Positions 48,101 to 56,900 of a stretch of 64,000 nt of DNA are shown piece by piece. The notes beneath the pieces are model-generated. The model searched no databases. It saw nothing but the letters and a program-made list of their open reading frames with translations, and was not told the DNA's origin. A program made the translations under genes and the position numbers. Location of the stretch: assembly GCF_047675955.1 (NCBI RefSeq), contig NC_132930.1, positions 47,741,832 to 47,805,831 of the forward strand, written 5' to 3'. Numbering within the stretch: position 1 is the first letter of the stretch; each line of letters opens with the position of its first letter. The DNA comes from Chlorocebus sabaeus (lineage: Eukaryota > Chordata > Mammalia > Primates > Cercopithecidae).

Positions 48101-49381
48101 GTCCTGGGCACAGACAGCTGCCCCAGGACACCGCAGGAAGGGGATGGGGCTGGCAAGGGTCTTCTGCCAGGTGACCCAGCTGTTGTTGCTGGGTAGCCGG
48201 GAGGGGAGCCGAGGGCCATCCCCCCTAGATGGAGGGCACTGCCAGGCTCACGGCACCTCAGGCCATGTCCTGGGCCCCAGGGGCTTGAGAATACGGCCTA
48301 CCTCTCTTCCCACCAGTGCCTGCGGTATGGTGACCTGCTGCAAGCCAGCAGCTGGCCAGAGTCCAGACATGTTATCTGCGGGTCTGGAAAGGCCTGAGAC
48401 CACTGGCCTTGCTCTGACTGGGGCTCCTGGGCCTGTGCCCTGGCTGGGGGCCACAGGGAGTTCTCGTCCGAGGGTAGCAGGACAGAGAAGGGGAGCTGAG
48501 CCTGTCACCTCCAGGAGCGCTAGGGTTTGGGAACAGGGTAGCGGTCCAGCCCCCTCACCAGGCCCCGGTCTACCTGCAGCCCCCTCCTCCCGAGAAGCCA
48601 GCCGCCCACCAGAGGAGCCCAGCACCCCGAGCCCTACGCTGCCAGCGCAGTTCAAGCAGCGGGCACCCATGTACAACAGCGGCCTGAGCCCTGCCACACC
48701 CACGCCTGCAGCGCCCACCTCGCCTCTGACACCCACCACACCTCCGGCTGTCGCTCCTACCACTCAGACACCCCCGGTTGCCATGGTGGCCCCACAGACC
48801 CAGGCCTCTGCCCAGCAGCAGCCTAAGAAGAACCTGTCCCTCACGGTAGGTGTACCCTGGCGGGGCCCACAGGCCACCAGGTAGGTGGTATGGCCCTGGT
48901 CACCTGCTGTGGCATGGGGGTGCCACAGTGCCTGCAGGGGGATGCAGGAGGTGGTCCTGGTGGGGCCCTGGCACCCACACCCCTCTCCCCGCTGTAGAGA
49001 GAGCAGATGTTCGCTGCCCAGGAGATGTTCAAGACAGCCAACAAAGTGACACGGCCCGAGAAGGCCCTCATCCTGGGCTTCATGGCCGGCTCCCGAGGTG
49101 TGTTCATTAGGCAGGAGGGTCTGGGGTGCACCGGGCCGGGTGGGAGGCAGGCTCTTTGGCCCCAGACACCCACCCAGCAGCTCCTGCTCTCCGCAGAGAA
49201 CCCATGCCAGGAGCAGGGGGACGTGATCCAGATCAAGCTGAGCGAGCACACGGAGGACCTGCCCAAGGCGGATGGCCAGGGCAGCACCACCATGCTGGTG
49301 GACACAGTGTTCGAGATGAACTACGCCACGGGTCAGTGGACACGCTTCAAGAAGTACAAGCCCATGACCAACGTGTCCTAG
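23981..49381 (+). CDS. NELFA: NELF complex subunit A, complete, 11 coding exons (joined)
   Basis: NELFA (WHSC2) is a nuclear subunit of the negative elongation factor, which with DSIF holds RNA polymerase II near promoters. Joining the exons listed separately gives 1587 nt: 528 residues and a stop, the usual human length. Every intron has GT-AG ends and matching phases. The N-terminal helical domain (about residues 6-188) is the part known to bind NELF-C. The HDAg-like region follows, then a basic nuclear-localisation-like KRRRK at 272-276. A Pro/Ser/Thr/Ala-rich disordered stretch spans about 310-430, and a conserved C-terminal domain runs to residue 528. The start at 23981 has a strong Kozak context (A at -3, G at +4). 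An in-frame ATG at 23948 could add 11 residues. From memory only a few residues differ from human (residue 76, exon 8 and exon 9). The gene ends tail-to-tail with NSD2. Confidence 0.97.
25702..25962 (-). mobile_element. Old Alu (AluJ-like)
   Basis: A diverged antisense Alu with a GTTTT-rich tail and an internal gap. Confidence 0.9.
26134..26418 (-). mobile_element. Alu, first of an antisense pair
   Basis: An antisense Alu preceded by cttcctggaatc (26121-26132). The matching copy lies only after the next Alu. Confidence 0.93.
26419..26731 (-). mobile_element. Old Alu (AluJ-like), second of an antisense pair
   Basis: A diverged antisense Alu followed by the closing duplication cttcctggaatc (26732-26743). 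Confidence 0.92.
27481..27792 (+). mobile_element. AluY, Old World monkey type
   Basis: A sense young AluY with an AAAC-repeat tail. It is flanked by aagaaacgcagttga before and aagaaatgcagttga after. Confidence 0.95.
27806..27985 (-). mobile_element. Alu with large internal deletion
   Basis: An antisense Alu in which the middle (about 130 bp) is missing, so right-arm sequence joins left-arm sequence directly. Confidence 0.9.
27986..28325 (-). mobile_element. Old antisense L1 fragment
   Basis: AT-rich antisense L1-like sequence between Alus; assignment is approximate. Confidence 0.5.
28326..28620 (+). mobile_element. Alu
   Basis: A sense Alu, moderately diverged, with a short AAAAT tail. 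Confidence 0.93.
28621..28890 (-). mobile_element. L1M 3'-region fragment
   Basis: It resembles the common antisense L1M 3' UTR stretch that ends ...atttatataaatagaatcata. Confidence 0.6.
28891..29188 (-). mobile_element. Alu
   Basis: An antisense Alu whose extreme 5' end has been replaced at about 29186 by sequence leading into the L1 boundary. Confidence 0.93.
30828..31120 (-). mobile_element. Alu in antisense L1
   Basis: A full-length antisense Alu with a perfect 16-bp duplication, cctctcttattttctt (30812-30827 and 31121-31136). Confidence 0.96.
32277..32307. repeat. (TTA)n microsatellite inside L1 ORF2
   Basis: About ten TTA units. On the L1 sense strand it reads as an in-frame AAT (Asn) expansion of ORF2. 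Confidence 0.9.
35476..35662 (-). mobile_element. Old Alu (AluJ-like), partial
   Basis: A diverged antisense Alu arm joined to a second antisense Alu. Confidence 0.85.
35663..35945 (-). mobile_element. Alu
   Basis: An antisense Alu, moderately diverged, ending ...caacatgaccagc. Confidence 0.9.
36515..36608 (-). repeat. Degraded Alu fragment
   Basis: A short antisense Alu remnant with gaps, in old L1. Confidence 0.7.
37175..37570 (+). repeat. Interspersed repeat, family not assigned
   Basis: The segment runs from an attctccagagaaacagaa motif to a caagttgacacataa motif. I recognise this as a common human-type interspersed repeat, but cannot name the family with certainty. Confidence 0.5.
37637..37935 (-). 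mobile_element. Alu
   Basis: A full-length antisense Alu with a short poly-T run. Confidence 0.95.
37936..38100 (-). repeat. Old Alu half-element
   Basis: A diverged antisense Alu missing its middle, directly after the previous Alu. Confidence 0.85.
38248..38421 (+). mobile_element. Alu with internal deletion
   Basis: A sense Alu: a few bases of left arm joined to the right arm, with a 22-base A-tail. Confidence 0.9.
38422..38588 (+). mobile_element. MaLR (MST/MLT1-like) LTR 3' part
   Basis: Contains the typical MaLR LTR ending: ...ccttgactgatcttagactc, then cagaaccatgagaagtaaatttctgttg in pieces. It is cut by the Alus on each side. Confidence 0.75.
38589..38889 (-). mobile_element. Alu
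   Basis: A full-length antisense Alu with a T-rich tail. Confidence 0.95.
38890..40470. other. GC-rich unique part of NELFA intron 1
   Basis: No repeats recognised. A frame open from 39979 continues in frame into exon 2, but I see no splice or family evidence for an alternative first exon. Confidence 0.5.
40471..40642 (+). CDS. NELFA: NELFA coding exon 2 (residues 71-128)
   Basis: CAG|ATGAAGG acceptor and AAAAGG|GTATGT donor, ending phase 1. The first codon is itself ATG. It encodes helices of the NELF-C-binding domain; residue 76 is Val where I recall Met in human. Confidence 0.97.
40899..40914 (+). repeat. Sixteen-G run, G-quadruplex-prone
   Basis: A run of 16 G in a G-rich neighbourhood (40878-40935) within NELFA intron 2. 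On the transcribed RNA this is a G-quadruplex candidate. Run length is prone to sequencing error. Confidence 0.8.
41122..41402 (+). mobile_element. Old Alu, sense, first of an inverted pair
   Basis: A diverged sense Alu whose tail was invaded by the next, antisense Alu. Confidence 0.92.
41403..41703 (-). mobile_element. Alu, antisense, inserted at the tail of the previous Alu
   Basis: A full-length antisense Alu. The duplication agaacgtatctctt flanks it (about 41391-41404 and 41706-41719), and the host's A-tail continues after it. Confidence 0.95.
41720..42656. other. Unique part of NELFA intron 2
   Basis: No repeat or gene recognised. Ends in the exon 3 acceptor. Confidence 0.5.
42657..42818 (+). 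CDS. NELFA: NELFA coding exon 3 (residues 128-182)
   Basis: CGCAG|TGGGCGAG acceptor and AAGT|GTGAGT donor, both phase 1. It encodes the GECEASAMLPLECQYL region to LLQK, the end of the NELF-C-binding domain. Confidence 0.97.
42922..43190 (+). mobile_element. Old Alu with internal gaps
   Basis: A sense Alu lacking the aatcccagcactttg segment; its A-tail is short. Confidence 0.9.
43208..43513 (-). mobile_element. Alu
   Basis: A full-length antisense Alu with a poly-T run of about 25 bases and a flanking aagttttt repeat. It forms an inverted pair with both neighbours. Confidence 0.94.
43593..43883 (+). mobile_element. Alu
   Basis: A sense Alu bounded by aaaaacttcagaattt on both sides (from about 43578 and 43885). 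Confidence 0.95.
43905..44835. other. Unique part of NELFA intron 3
   Basis: No repeat or RNA gene recognised. Ends in the exon 4 acceptor. Confidence 0.5.
44836..44925 (+). CDS. NELFA: NELFA coding exon 4 (residues 182-212)
   Basis: TTCCAG|CCACGG acceptor and ACCA|GTAAGG donor, both phase 1. Encodes TETAQQLKRSAGVPFHAKGR to MDT. Confidence 0.97.
44926..46330 (+). other. NELFA: NELFA intron 4
   Basis: GT-AG, GC-rich, without Alus. Its last 80 bases form most of the MIR943 hairpin. Long frames here lack any family signal. Confidence 0.85.
46251..46350 (+). ncRNA. MIR943: MIR943 precursor overlapping the exon 5 splice acceptor
   Basis: The segment matches the human mir-943 precursor as I remember it, in the same gene and strand. 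The mature-like 3' arm is 46307-46330. It ends in CAG exactly at the intron 4/exon 5 boundary, and the remaining precursor lies in exon 5. A ggagga/tcctcc stem is visible between 46277 and 46328. Relative to the remembered human mature sequence it has one substitution in the seed and three extra bases. Function in this species is therefore uncertain. Confidence 0.75.
46331..46461 (+). CDS. NELFA: NELFA coding exon 5 (residues 212-255)
   Basis: CTCCAG|CCCCAC acceptor in phase 1 and GTGAAG|GTGGGC donor in phase 0. Encodes the PLKGIPKQAPFRSPTAP region. Confidence 0.97.
46550..46619 (+). CDS. NELFA: NELFA coding exon 6 (residues 256-279)
   Basis: TGGCAG|CTGCTG acceptor and CTCTCG|GTGGGG donor. 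Encodes LLDISELDMVG and the basic KRRRK cluster at residues 272-276. Confidence 0.97.
46871..46959 (+). CDS. NELFA: NELFA coding exon 7 (residues 279-308)
   Basis: CCATAG|ATGCGG acceptor and ACACAG|GTAGGG donor, ending phase 0. Confidence 0.97.
46960..47804 (+). other. NELFA: NELFA intron 7
   Basis: GT-AG. It contains an alternating TATG/TGTA-rich stretch at 47047-47101 and no Alu. No RNA gene recognised. Confidence 0.8.
47805..47916 (+). CDS. NELFA: NELFA coding exon 8 (residues 309-346)
   Basis: TTCCAG|AAACTT acceptor and CCCAG|GTGAGT donor. Start of the Ser/Pro/Thr-rich disordered part. Ser occurs in KLGSLNSEPAL where I recall Asn in human. Confidence 0.97.
47917..48579 (+). other. NELFA: NELFA intron 8, 663 nt, open in frame throughout
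   Basis: GTGAGT...CTGCAG borders. The length is 221 x 3, and no stop occurs in the frame of the flanking exons. Retention would therefore add 221 residues without a frameshift. It has exitron-like geometry, although the inserted residues show no recognisable domain. Confidence 0.85.
48580..48845 (+). CDS. NELFA: NELFA coding exon 9 (residues 346-434)
   Basis: CTGCAG|CCCCCT acceptor and CTCACG|GTAGGT donor. Encodes the Pro/Thr/Ala-rich low-complexity tract (TPTPAAPTSPLTPTTP and so on). Confidence 0.97.
48998..49097 (+). CDS. NELFA: NELFA coding exon 10 (residues 435-468)
   Basis: CTGTAG|AGAGAG acceptor and CCCGAG|GTGTGT donor. Start of the conserved C-terminal domain (EQMFAAQEMFKTANKVTRP). 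Confidence 0.97.
49197..49381 (+). CDS. NELFA: NELFA coding exon 11 with stop (residues 468-528)
   Basis: CCGCAG|AGAACC acceptor. Ends ...MTNVS TAG at 49379-49381. Confidence 0.97.
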
Positions 49382-49940
49382 GGCCACCTGCCTCACAGCT
49401 GGCCCTCACTTGGGGGCTCCAAGGGACGATGGCTTTGCCGGCTTAAATTAACCAGACAGCGGACACCTGGCCCACGAGGTCCCCCAGCCACCGCCCTGCT
49501 GCTGACCCAGCCTGTTTTAAGTTCTGGATGCATTTCTCTGGGGTGTTTTGGGCTTATTTTTAAAATTTTAATATGGGTTCCTTTTTGTGTGATTTAAGAC
49601 ACTTTTTGGACTCAACGTTCCATTTTTGAATGTAGTAAATTAACCAAAAAAGTTACAACTTCCTAATTTTAGTGACAGCTCTGCCTGTTAGACTCTTACT
49701 TTTTAAAATCTTTTCTATTTTCCTCGCTGGGGCAGTGCCCTTGGCACGGTGGTACTGGGGGTGGGGCAGGGACACCTGACCACACCAGAGTGTGGGAGAC
49801 GGCAGGCCTTGTCCCCTGCCAGTGCCTGCCTGGGAGTTTTGTATTCATCTTTTGTACAGTCGTGGACATTTAAGACAGTATTTGGGTACCTATTTTCATT
49901 GTAAAACTATCTGAACCATTAAAGTTTAGCTTTTCTAAAG
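49382..49940 (+). other. NELFA: NELFA 3' UTR
   Basis: The 3' UTR runs from the stop to about 15-20 bases past the ATTAAA signal. It is moderately AT-rich near 49540-49680. Confidence 0.85.
49918..49923 (+). terminator. NELFA: NELFA poly(A) signal ATTAAA
   Basis: The only good signal after the stop, about 540 nt downstream of it. Cleavage is expected near 49,935-49,945. Confidence 0.8.
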
Positions 49941-49944
49941 AAAG

Positions 49945-50454
49945 CCACCATGGCTATGTTTGGGGCCAGCTTGTCCTCCCTGCTCCGGGGACCCAGTCCC
50001 TCCCTAGGCGGCCGTCAGGATGGGGTGGTCCAGGGCTGGGGGCTTCCTAGGACACCCTGGCCCACAGGGTGAGGAACAGGTAGGGTCAGCCCTCGGGGCA
50101 CTCCCTTGACTTGGCTGCAGGCCTGGGGACCACCCGGCTCAGTCGACTGCAGGGCTGCAGGACAGCAGTGGTTCCTGCTCTCCAGACCATTTCGCCTTCA
50201 ATGGGAATTTGGGAAGCAAATTATTTCTGAAAGAAGAAAGCATTTTTCCAAAGTCAGTTACGCCTGCTATTTCCAGTATTTGTTATACTTCCCAAGATGG
50301 CGCTGCCTCTCCCCAGCGGGTCAGGTCAAAGGCAAAATGACACGGTCAGGACAGGGAGCCCCACCCATGGGAAGCATCAGCGCCACGCCCAATCTTTGCA
50401 ATTCAAAGTAACTGGAAATAAAAAATCAAACAATCCCATGTAAAATAAGTTAAG
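49945..50454. other. Short gap between convergent NELFA and NSD2 ends
   Basis: About 0.5 kb of unique DNA. It contains aagatggcgctgcc (50294-50307), which resembles a YY1 site and partly a CTCF core. No gene recognised. Confidence 0.6.
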
Positions 50455-53400
50455 AAAAAAAGCCTTTAAAATGTTTTTAATACAAAAATACTCATACACA
50501 ATTTTCCAAACACAGCTTTCCATTTTAAATGCTATTTTCCCCCAACTGGCAAGTCTCAAATCTCTATTTCAGTATATCCCCCCCCAAAAGTGAATTTCAA
50601 GTTTTTAAGTCTAACTATCAAACCTGGTGACAGCACCCAGTATTCCTAAAAGGAATCTGACCTTATATTGTATGAAGTTTAGACACCAATAGGCACATTT
50701 AAGTTTGTATTTAATTTCTGACAGGGCATTTCACACCTCAACAGGGTCTGGTGAGGCCGTGACACCCCATGGACACAGCATTTTACTCTACTGACTAACA
50801 GTCATCAACTACACTCATAGGATCAAGATATTTGGCAACTGACAGTCATTTGCATTAACTTGAATTATAAAACATTTAATTCTTGAAAATAAGGTAGTTC
50901 TGGAAGATGGGCACTGCGCACACTGGGGTTTAGACGTCAAGACAAACACCATGAAGGGAACCCAGACAGCCGCGGACGGGTGTCACCAAAAGAAAGGCTG
51001 GCCTGAGGATGGACAGCTGGGTTCTCACTTCAGGTGCCTGAAGAGTTTCCCCCACAGGTGACTACGTTCTAAGCTGCCCAATCGGACATATCCCCTGTGA
51101 CCACACGCGGGTGGGTATGGGTTTAGGTGCAGATCCTGGTTTTGGATGCCAAGGAATCCTGAGGGATTGGGGCAGTTTTTGTGTTTTGCTTCACATTAAT
51201 GACAAAGAATTGAAGCCGATGATCAGGAAGCCACCGCATCCTCAGAACAAAGCTGGGCAGGGCCGGGAGCCAACCACACCCACAGTCAGAGCTGGGGGCC
51301 TGGTCAGCCGCGGTGGAGAGAAGCCCTGCAAGCTCAGGGCCGCTACCCCAAAGCCTGGCTCCACCGAGTTATCAACGGGTATTCTAGAGACATTCAAAGT
51401 TAGTGTTATTTGCTCATTAGTTTAATAGGTTTTGGAAAGGGGGAGGAACCATATTTAAAATTTTTGCAGTATTTCCTTCAGAAAGATCATAAAATAATTT
51501 GGAAGTATTATCAAAGCGATTAAAAGTCACAATATTTCACTACTGTCAAAAATAAGTTAATATCTGCTCCCCAAAGTGCACTGCAAAGCCGATTCTGATG
51601 TTTTGACGTAAGCATTATTAGTCCCTTAGCTGCCGGAAAGGATCTTTCGGGCAAGTGACAGCGAGGCCCTGGAGCCTTAGACTCTAAAGGCCAGGGCCAC
51701 ACGTATGTGGGGACACTGCCCGGCCTGTCCCTATAACAACCTTCCAAGTTAGGGCATAAGGAGCATAAATCTATGAGCCGATCCAGTATTTTCTTAGGAC
51801 AATTTGAGAGAAGTTAGAGTCTGAACTGGAAAGCACTCCCACCCCATCTTAACCAGCGAGTGCATCTCAGAGGCCACGGCCACACGAGCAAGTCAGTGGC
51901 CTCTCAGCTCGTTTCCCCTGCGTCCTCTGTGTAGTTAACTTTGCTGCGGGCTGTGATGGGAGAAGGGACAGCCACCAGTCAGTGAAACTTCCAGTCAGTG
52001 CTCAGGGAAGCGTGGGACCCTGTAGGCCACACACCCCAAACCCCACGCTTACAGGTCACAAAACCACAGAGTAGCCAGTCTCAGGTCCAAAGACACTGCA
52101 GTTTACCAAGGCATGAAAGATGCCACAGAAAATTAACAGGAGCCTCAGCAGCAGTTTTCAAGGGGAGTTTTGTAAACTTCTCTGCAATATGGATGTGTCC
52201 TCCTTAGGTTATTTTAAGAAAAGGCCATAAAAAAGCACCTGCTGCTGAATGTTCTCTCCCTCCTCCCTCCCAGACAAGCAGCCCCTCAGGGCACATGGGC
52301 AGAGGCACACACCGTGCCCCCTTCTCAGGGTGCTCCAGACTTCCCAGGGTCGAGGATCCCTCAAGAAAGAACCAATTCTTACAACATATGTAGTACTCAG
52401 GTCTCACTTTGTAGAACTGGACCTTTTAAAAACTAAAGTGAAACCTCACAGGAAAGTGGGTGTCAGACCTGGCCTAGACCAGTGCCCATGACACACGGGC
52501 AGGGCACACACACCTGCCAGGCAGGCCTCCACCCCCACGACCACACCTCTCAGTGGGTGCCCTGGCGGAGGGCGACTGATGAGCAGAGTCTGCGTCTTCC
52601 ATCAGCAGACCCAGAGTGCTGAGATGGAAGCCACTCTGAGTCTCTCTGGAGACCCGCGGGTGCTGTGGTCCCTGGGGCCTGCCGCGCCCTGCGGGGCTCC
52701 CTAAGTTGTCACTTCCTGTGCTCTAAGCGGACTGTGGTCTCAGGCCCTGTGGAAGTCACTCCTTTCGCCATGGAACTCAGGGTCGCATCAGTAAAGACAC
52801 ATTTCAGTCGGTGGTGATTTGTGAAATAGGTTTAGCAAAAATATATTGAGAATAAAAATCAGAAACTGGTAAAGAAAAGCCAAATGAAAAAAATATACAA
52901 AGTTCTCCCCCAAATGTTGATAAGAACCTAGCGAGTTCAGAAGATAGGCCCAGGTGAGACGCGGCCCAACCCGGCCAGGCCTCGAAAGTGCTCCGCGGGA
53001 ACTACACGCTGAAGTGGACGTGTTATTGGCATTTCATTCAAATCCACGAGGAGAAAAAACGACGGGAGGAAATCTTACAACACCATTGCTGCCACCACCT
53101 GCGTGGCCAGCTTCTCACTAGGATGGAAAAGAAGCATTTCTGAGGAACAATTCACATTAGTACAAAAAAATGATACAGCCGTTTCCAAAGAGCAGAGTAA
53201 TGATCACAATGGCGGTTTCGAGGAATCCAGGGTCAGTCCTCACACAGGCCTTACCCGGCCTCTCCTGAGTGGCGACGGCGCTGAAAGCAGAAGCAGAGCA
53301 ACGCGAAGCCGAGTTTCTAGCGACCCTCGGGAAAAGCCTACGCTACACATTTCAGAGGAGATTAAAACATTCCATATGCCAATTAACTTTAACCTAAAAA

Positions 53401-53699
53401 AATAAGAGTGGGAGGGAACCTTGACATTCTGAGAAATTCAAGTGTGGCGGTAACGCTGAGGAGTGAGGCTGTTTGTCCAGGAACGCTGAGCTGGGCTCAG
53501 ACGGTCATCAGTGCAGACGCAGCAGATGCTGCTGAGGATGGCTCAGTGGTGGGGAGGCGCTCCCTCCCGAGGAGGCCTGTACGTCTGTGTCCTGGCGGCT
53601 CGAGCTGGGTCCTCTGGGCCAGTTCATGCTCGCCCTCTCCCGCAGGCAGGGCCGGCTGCCCTACACCGCCCGTGGATCCGGCCAAGCTGCCGCCTGGCG
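50455..53699 (-). other. NSD2: NSD2 3' UTR
   Basis: About 3.2 kb of repeat-free sequence follows the stop on the minus strand, in line with the long 3' UTR known for NSD2. Open frames on the plus strand here (for example 53103-53405) are antisense and unsupported. Confidence 0.8.
50476..50481 (-). terminator. NSD2: Distal NSD2 poly(A) signal ATTAAA
   Basis: The minus strand reads ATTAAA within gtattaaaaac, followed by a T-rich stretch. Other ATTAAA copies at about 50877 and 51420 could serve as proximal sites. Confidence 0.65.
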
Positions 53700-53971
53700 C
53701 TATTTGCCCTCTGTGACTCTCCGCCAGCCCCTCCGCCGCCGCCTCTTCCCCTTTGGCTTCCCTGGCTCTGGCGGGGGCTTCTCAGTCTTGGCGCTTCTGA
53801 CCGATGCCGCCCCTAAGTCATGCTCACAGCAGTAGGACCGCCCGTCCGGGGTGCAGCTGAAGGCTGTCCCGTCCTGGTGCTCCTTACAGAATGAATTGGG
53901 GCAGAAGTGGCAAAATGAAGTTGAAGGTTTGCCACACACGTCACAATGATGCCAAGGACATTCCCACTTCC
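53700..53971 (-). CDS. NSD2: NSD2 last coding exon (PHD second half, basic tail, stop)
   Basis: TTGCAG|GGAAGTGG acceptor on the minus strand. Encodes KWECPWHHCDVCGKPSTSFC onward and ends at TAG (53702-53700). The tail contains GKRRRRRGWRR, a likely nuclear targeting or nucleic-acid-binding patch. Confidence 0.97.
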
Positions 53972-56900
53972 CTGCAACAGAACACAAGATATGAGCACAC
54001 AGAAGTGACGGAATCACAACTTCAACTTTCTCATGGTTGAAGATGACTTACGACTGTCAGGTCAAATGAACACAAATTAAAATAGTGCTGGCTCCAGCTA
54101 ACAGGATGGGCAGACAAATTGTCTCCACTGCAGTCCGGGCAGGCTCCCTGGCAGGGCCTGTTGACTCCACAGTACCTGTCAGGCCCCTAAGGACCACCTG
54201 TTAACATCTCTATGTTTCAGCAACTGAGACAGGAGCTGTGCCGGGTGCAGGAGTGTCCCCCGGCCCCGCGTGGACAAGCAGGGGCTGCTTTGCTCATTTT
54301 CATGCCACCTGTCCTCTCCCAAGAGACTGATTTTCAACTTGGGTATTCATCTTTCTGGCATGACTCTGTAAAGGCTCTGTCAGGTTAGGGACCACCCTCT
54401 CACACCCGTGGCCAACACTTTATCGTGTGTCATCTTTACCATACAAAAGTGTTGTTTTTCACACAAATATCTGAATTCTTTTTTTTTTTTTTGAGATGGA
54501 GTCTAGCTCTTTCGCCCAGGCTGGAGAGCAGTGGCACAATCTTGGCTCACTGCCGCCTCCGTCTCTCGGGTTCAAGCGATTCTGCCTCAGCCTTCCAAGT
54601 AGCCAAGATTACAGGCACCCGCCAGCACGACCAGCTAATTTTTGTATGTTTAGTAGAGATGGGGTTTCACCATGTTGGCCAGGCTGCTCTCAAACTCCTG
54701 GCCTCAAGTGATCCACCCACCTTGGCCTCCCAAAAGTGCTGGGTTTAGAGGCATGAGCCACCATGCCTGGCCTGGATTTTCTTTTTGTAGTTTTTTTGGT
54801 TTGGGATGGAATCTTGCTCTGTCGCCCAGGTTGGAATGCAATGGCACTATCTCGGCTCTCTGCAATCTCGGCTCACTGCAACCTCCACCTCCCGGGTTCA
54901 AGCATTTCTCCTGCCTCAGCCTCCCGAACAGCTGGGATTACAGGTGCGTGCCATCACACCAGTCTAATTTTTGTATTTTTAGTAGAGATAGGGTTTCACC
55001 ATGTTGGTCAGGCTGGTCTCGAACTCCTGACCTCAGGTGATCTGCTCACCTTGGCCTCCCAAAGTGCTGGGATTACAGGCGTGAGCCACCGCACCCGGCC
55101 TCTTTTTGGTTTCTTGTTTTGGGTAAGGGCCTTTTAATTTTTCTTCTGTGATTCCACAGTCATGAGCCCCATGGCGACACACTGCAAGATTGTAACGGAG
55201 GCGGCTGCACCCTTAGGTGTGAGCCATGATGTTTGTGCAGCACCAGAGTCATCTCACGACCCATTTCTCAGACTGTCTCATCACCAAGTGGAACAAGACG
55301 CTACTGTTTCCCACTGGCGCCTGTCATCTCTGAAATGCGTGGTGCTGGAAGGTGGAGCCCACTCTACTTTCCTTCAAACGGAGCCAGATCTGCAGCTCGT
55401 CAACCAGCGGCGCCTCCTGGTGCACAGGTGTCTCTGGGGACAGCCTGCCCTGCGCATCCAGGACAGGGGCTCTGGGCCCCTCCGTTCCCAGTGTAGTGCA
55501 GCCAGGCCAGACCCTTCTGGCCTGCCAGGGAGACGCAGGTGCCGGGGCTGCTGTAGAGGCCTTTCTCCTAGGAGGGGCTTTAGTTCCCAGGGCCGCCTCC
55601 TTCCTGGCCGCCCCGCCCCCACAGCATGGATGAGAGCCCCAATTCTGCAGCTGGGCCTCGGGCTGCCTGAATCCCTCCTGGAGGTTCCAGGGGCTACCCC
55701 GTCACCACATATCTTCTCTGCTCGATGCAGAGATCTAGAATGTGCGGCTGATGGAACAAAGAAAGGCTCTGCCACCCTGGATCAGGGCCTTTGCTGCATG
55801 AGTGCCTGATGCGCCTGCACCCAGATGAGGCCTGGTCAGCAGGAAAAGCGGCAGCAGGAGCCACCATCAGGTGCCTGCCACACAGACACAGCCCCAAGCC
55901 ACCATGAGGCTGCACACCCACCGAAGGGCCGCTTGCCAAGGCCCAGGCAGGACAGGTGGTAGGCCTTGGTGCAGAACTTGCGGTCACACAGCACCAGCTG
56001 CCCGCCATCGCCGCAGCGGAAGCACTCGTCCTCTGACTGCCTCTTCCCTTCCCCTTTTGCTCTGCGCCGCCTGGTTTTCTTCTTGGTCTTTTTGCCCTTT
56101 TCCTCTGAAGAAAGGGTCGTTGAGGTCTAGAGTCAAGAATTAAGCACAGATCACCGGAAAGAATTACACAGGCTGAAGCAAACAGAGAGAGAGGGCAGAA
56201 GAGCAAGTTACAATCCGGAAACTTCAGAGATCTCTGCAGGTGCCCAACACGAAGAAGGGAGGAGAGGAGTGTCCTCCCCGTGCTCCCCAGACATCCTTAG
56301 ACTCACTCAACTCAGCGTGAAAAAGCTGAACAAAGACTACGACTAGAGCGAGCTTTGTTGGAAGCCTGCAATGATGCATCTCAGCAGCATCTCAGCAGAC
56401 ACGCAGCTCCAGGATCTGATGGGACTCACGAGCAAAGGAGGCCACCACAGGTGTCACAGTTCCCGCCCACCACCCGGGGTCTCCTCACTGGGAAATTCCA
56501 CAGGCACGTGCCCTCTGGGTGGCAGTGACCTGAGGGCAGTGACCCTCCTCAGCAACAAGGCTGAGGACAGACGCCGGCTCAGGGCCGAGCTGGTGCCACT
56601 GTCAGGCTTTCAGGCCCAGGTTCTACACAGCACAGGGAAGGGGTGCAAGAGTGCCCCCCCAAATCTCTGTCCTTCCTGGAACCTTGGAAGGTGACTGTAT
56701 TTGGAAATAGGGTCATTGTCAATGAGATCTGTTAAGATGGGGGGTCACACAGTAGTAGGGTAGGCCCTAAGTCAATAGGACCAGTGCTCTTATAAGAAGG
56801 TCAAGTCAACAGTCATGTTCGCAGGGAGAATAGTTGGGCGGTGCTGCCACAAGTCAAGGAGCGGCAAGGGGTGTGGCCGCCACCAGGAACGGGAGACAGG

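Larger units (their letters stand above)
53972..55921 (-). other. NSD2: NSD2 last intron
   Basis: GT-AG intron of 1950 bp. It holds two antisense-oriented Alus (54481 and 54785) and unique DNA. A 215-codon frame on the plus strand (55162-55809) has no family resemblance and lies antisense in the intron. Confidence 0.85.

Noticed and set aside
53103..53405. 100-codon plus-strand frame
   Set aside because: It lies antisense within the NSD2 3' UTR with no other support.
55162..55809. 215-codon plus-strand frame in the last NSD2 intron
   Set aside because: Antisense to NSD2, no recognisable domain and no splice or poly(A) support.
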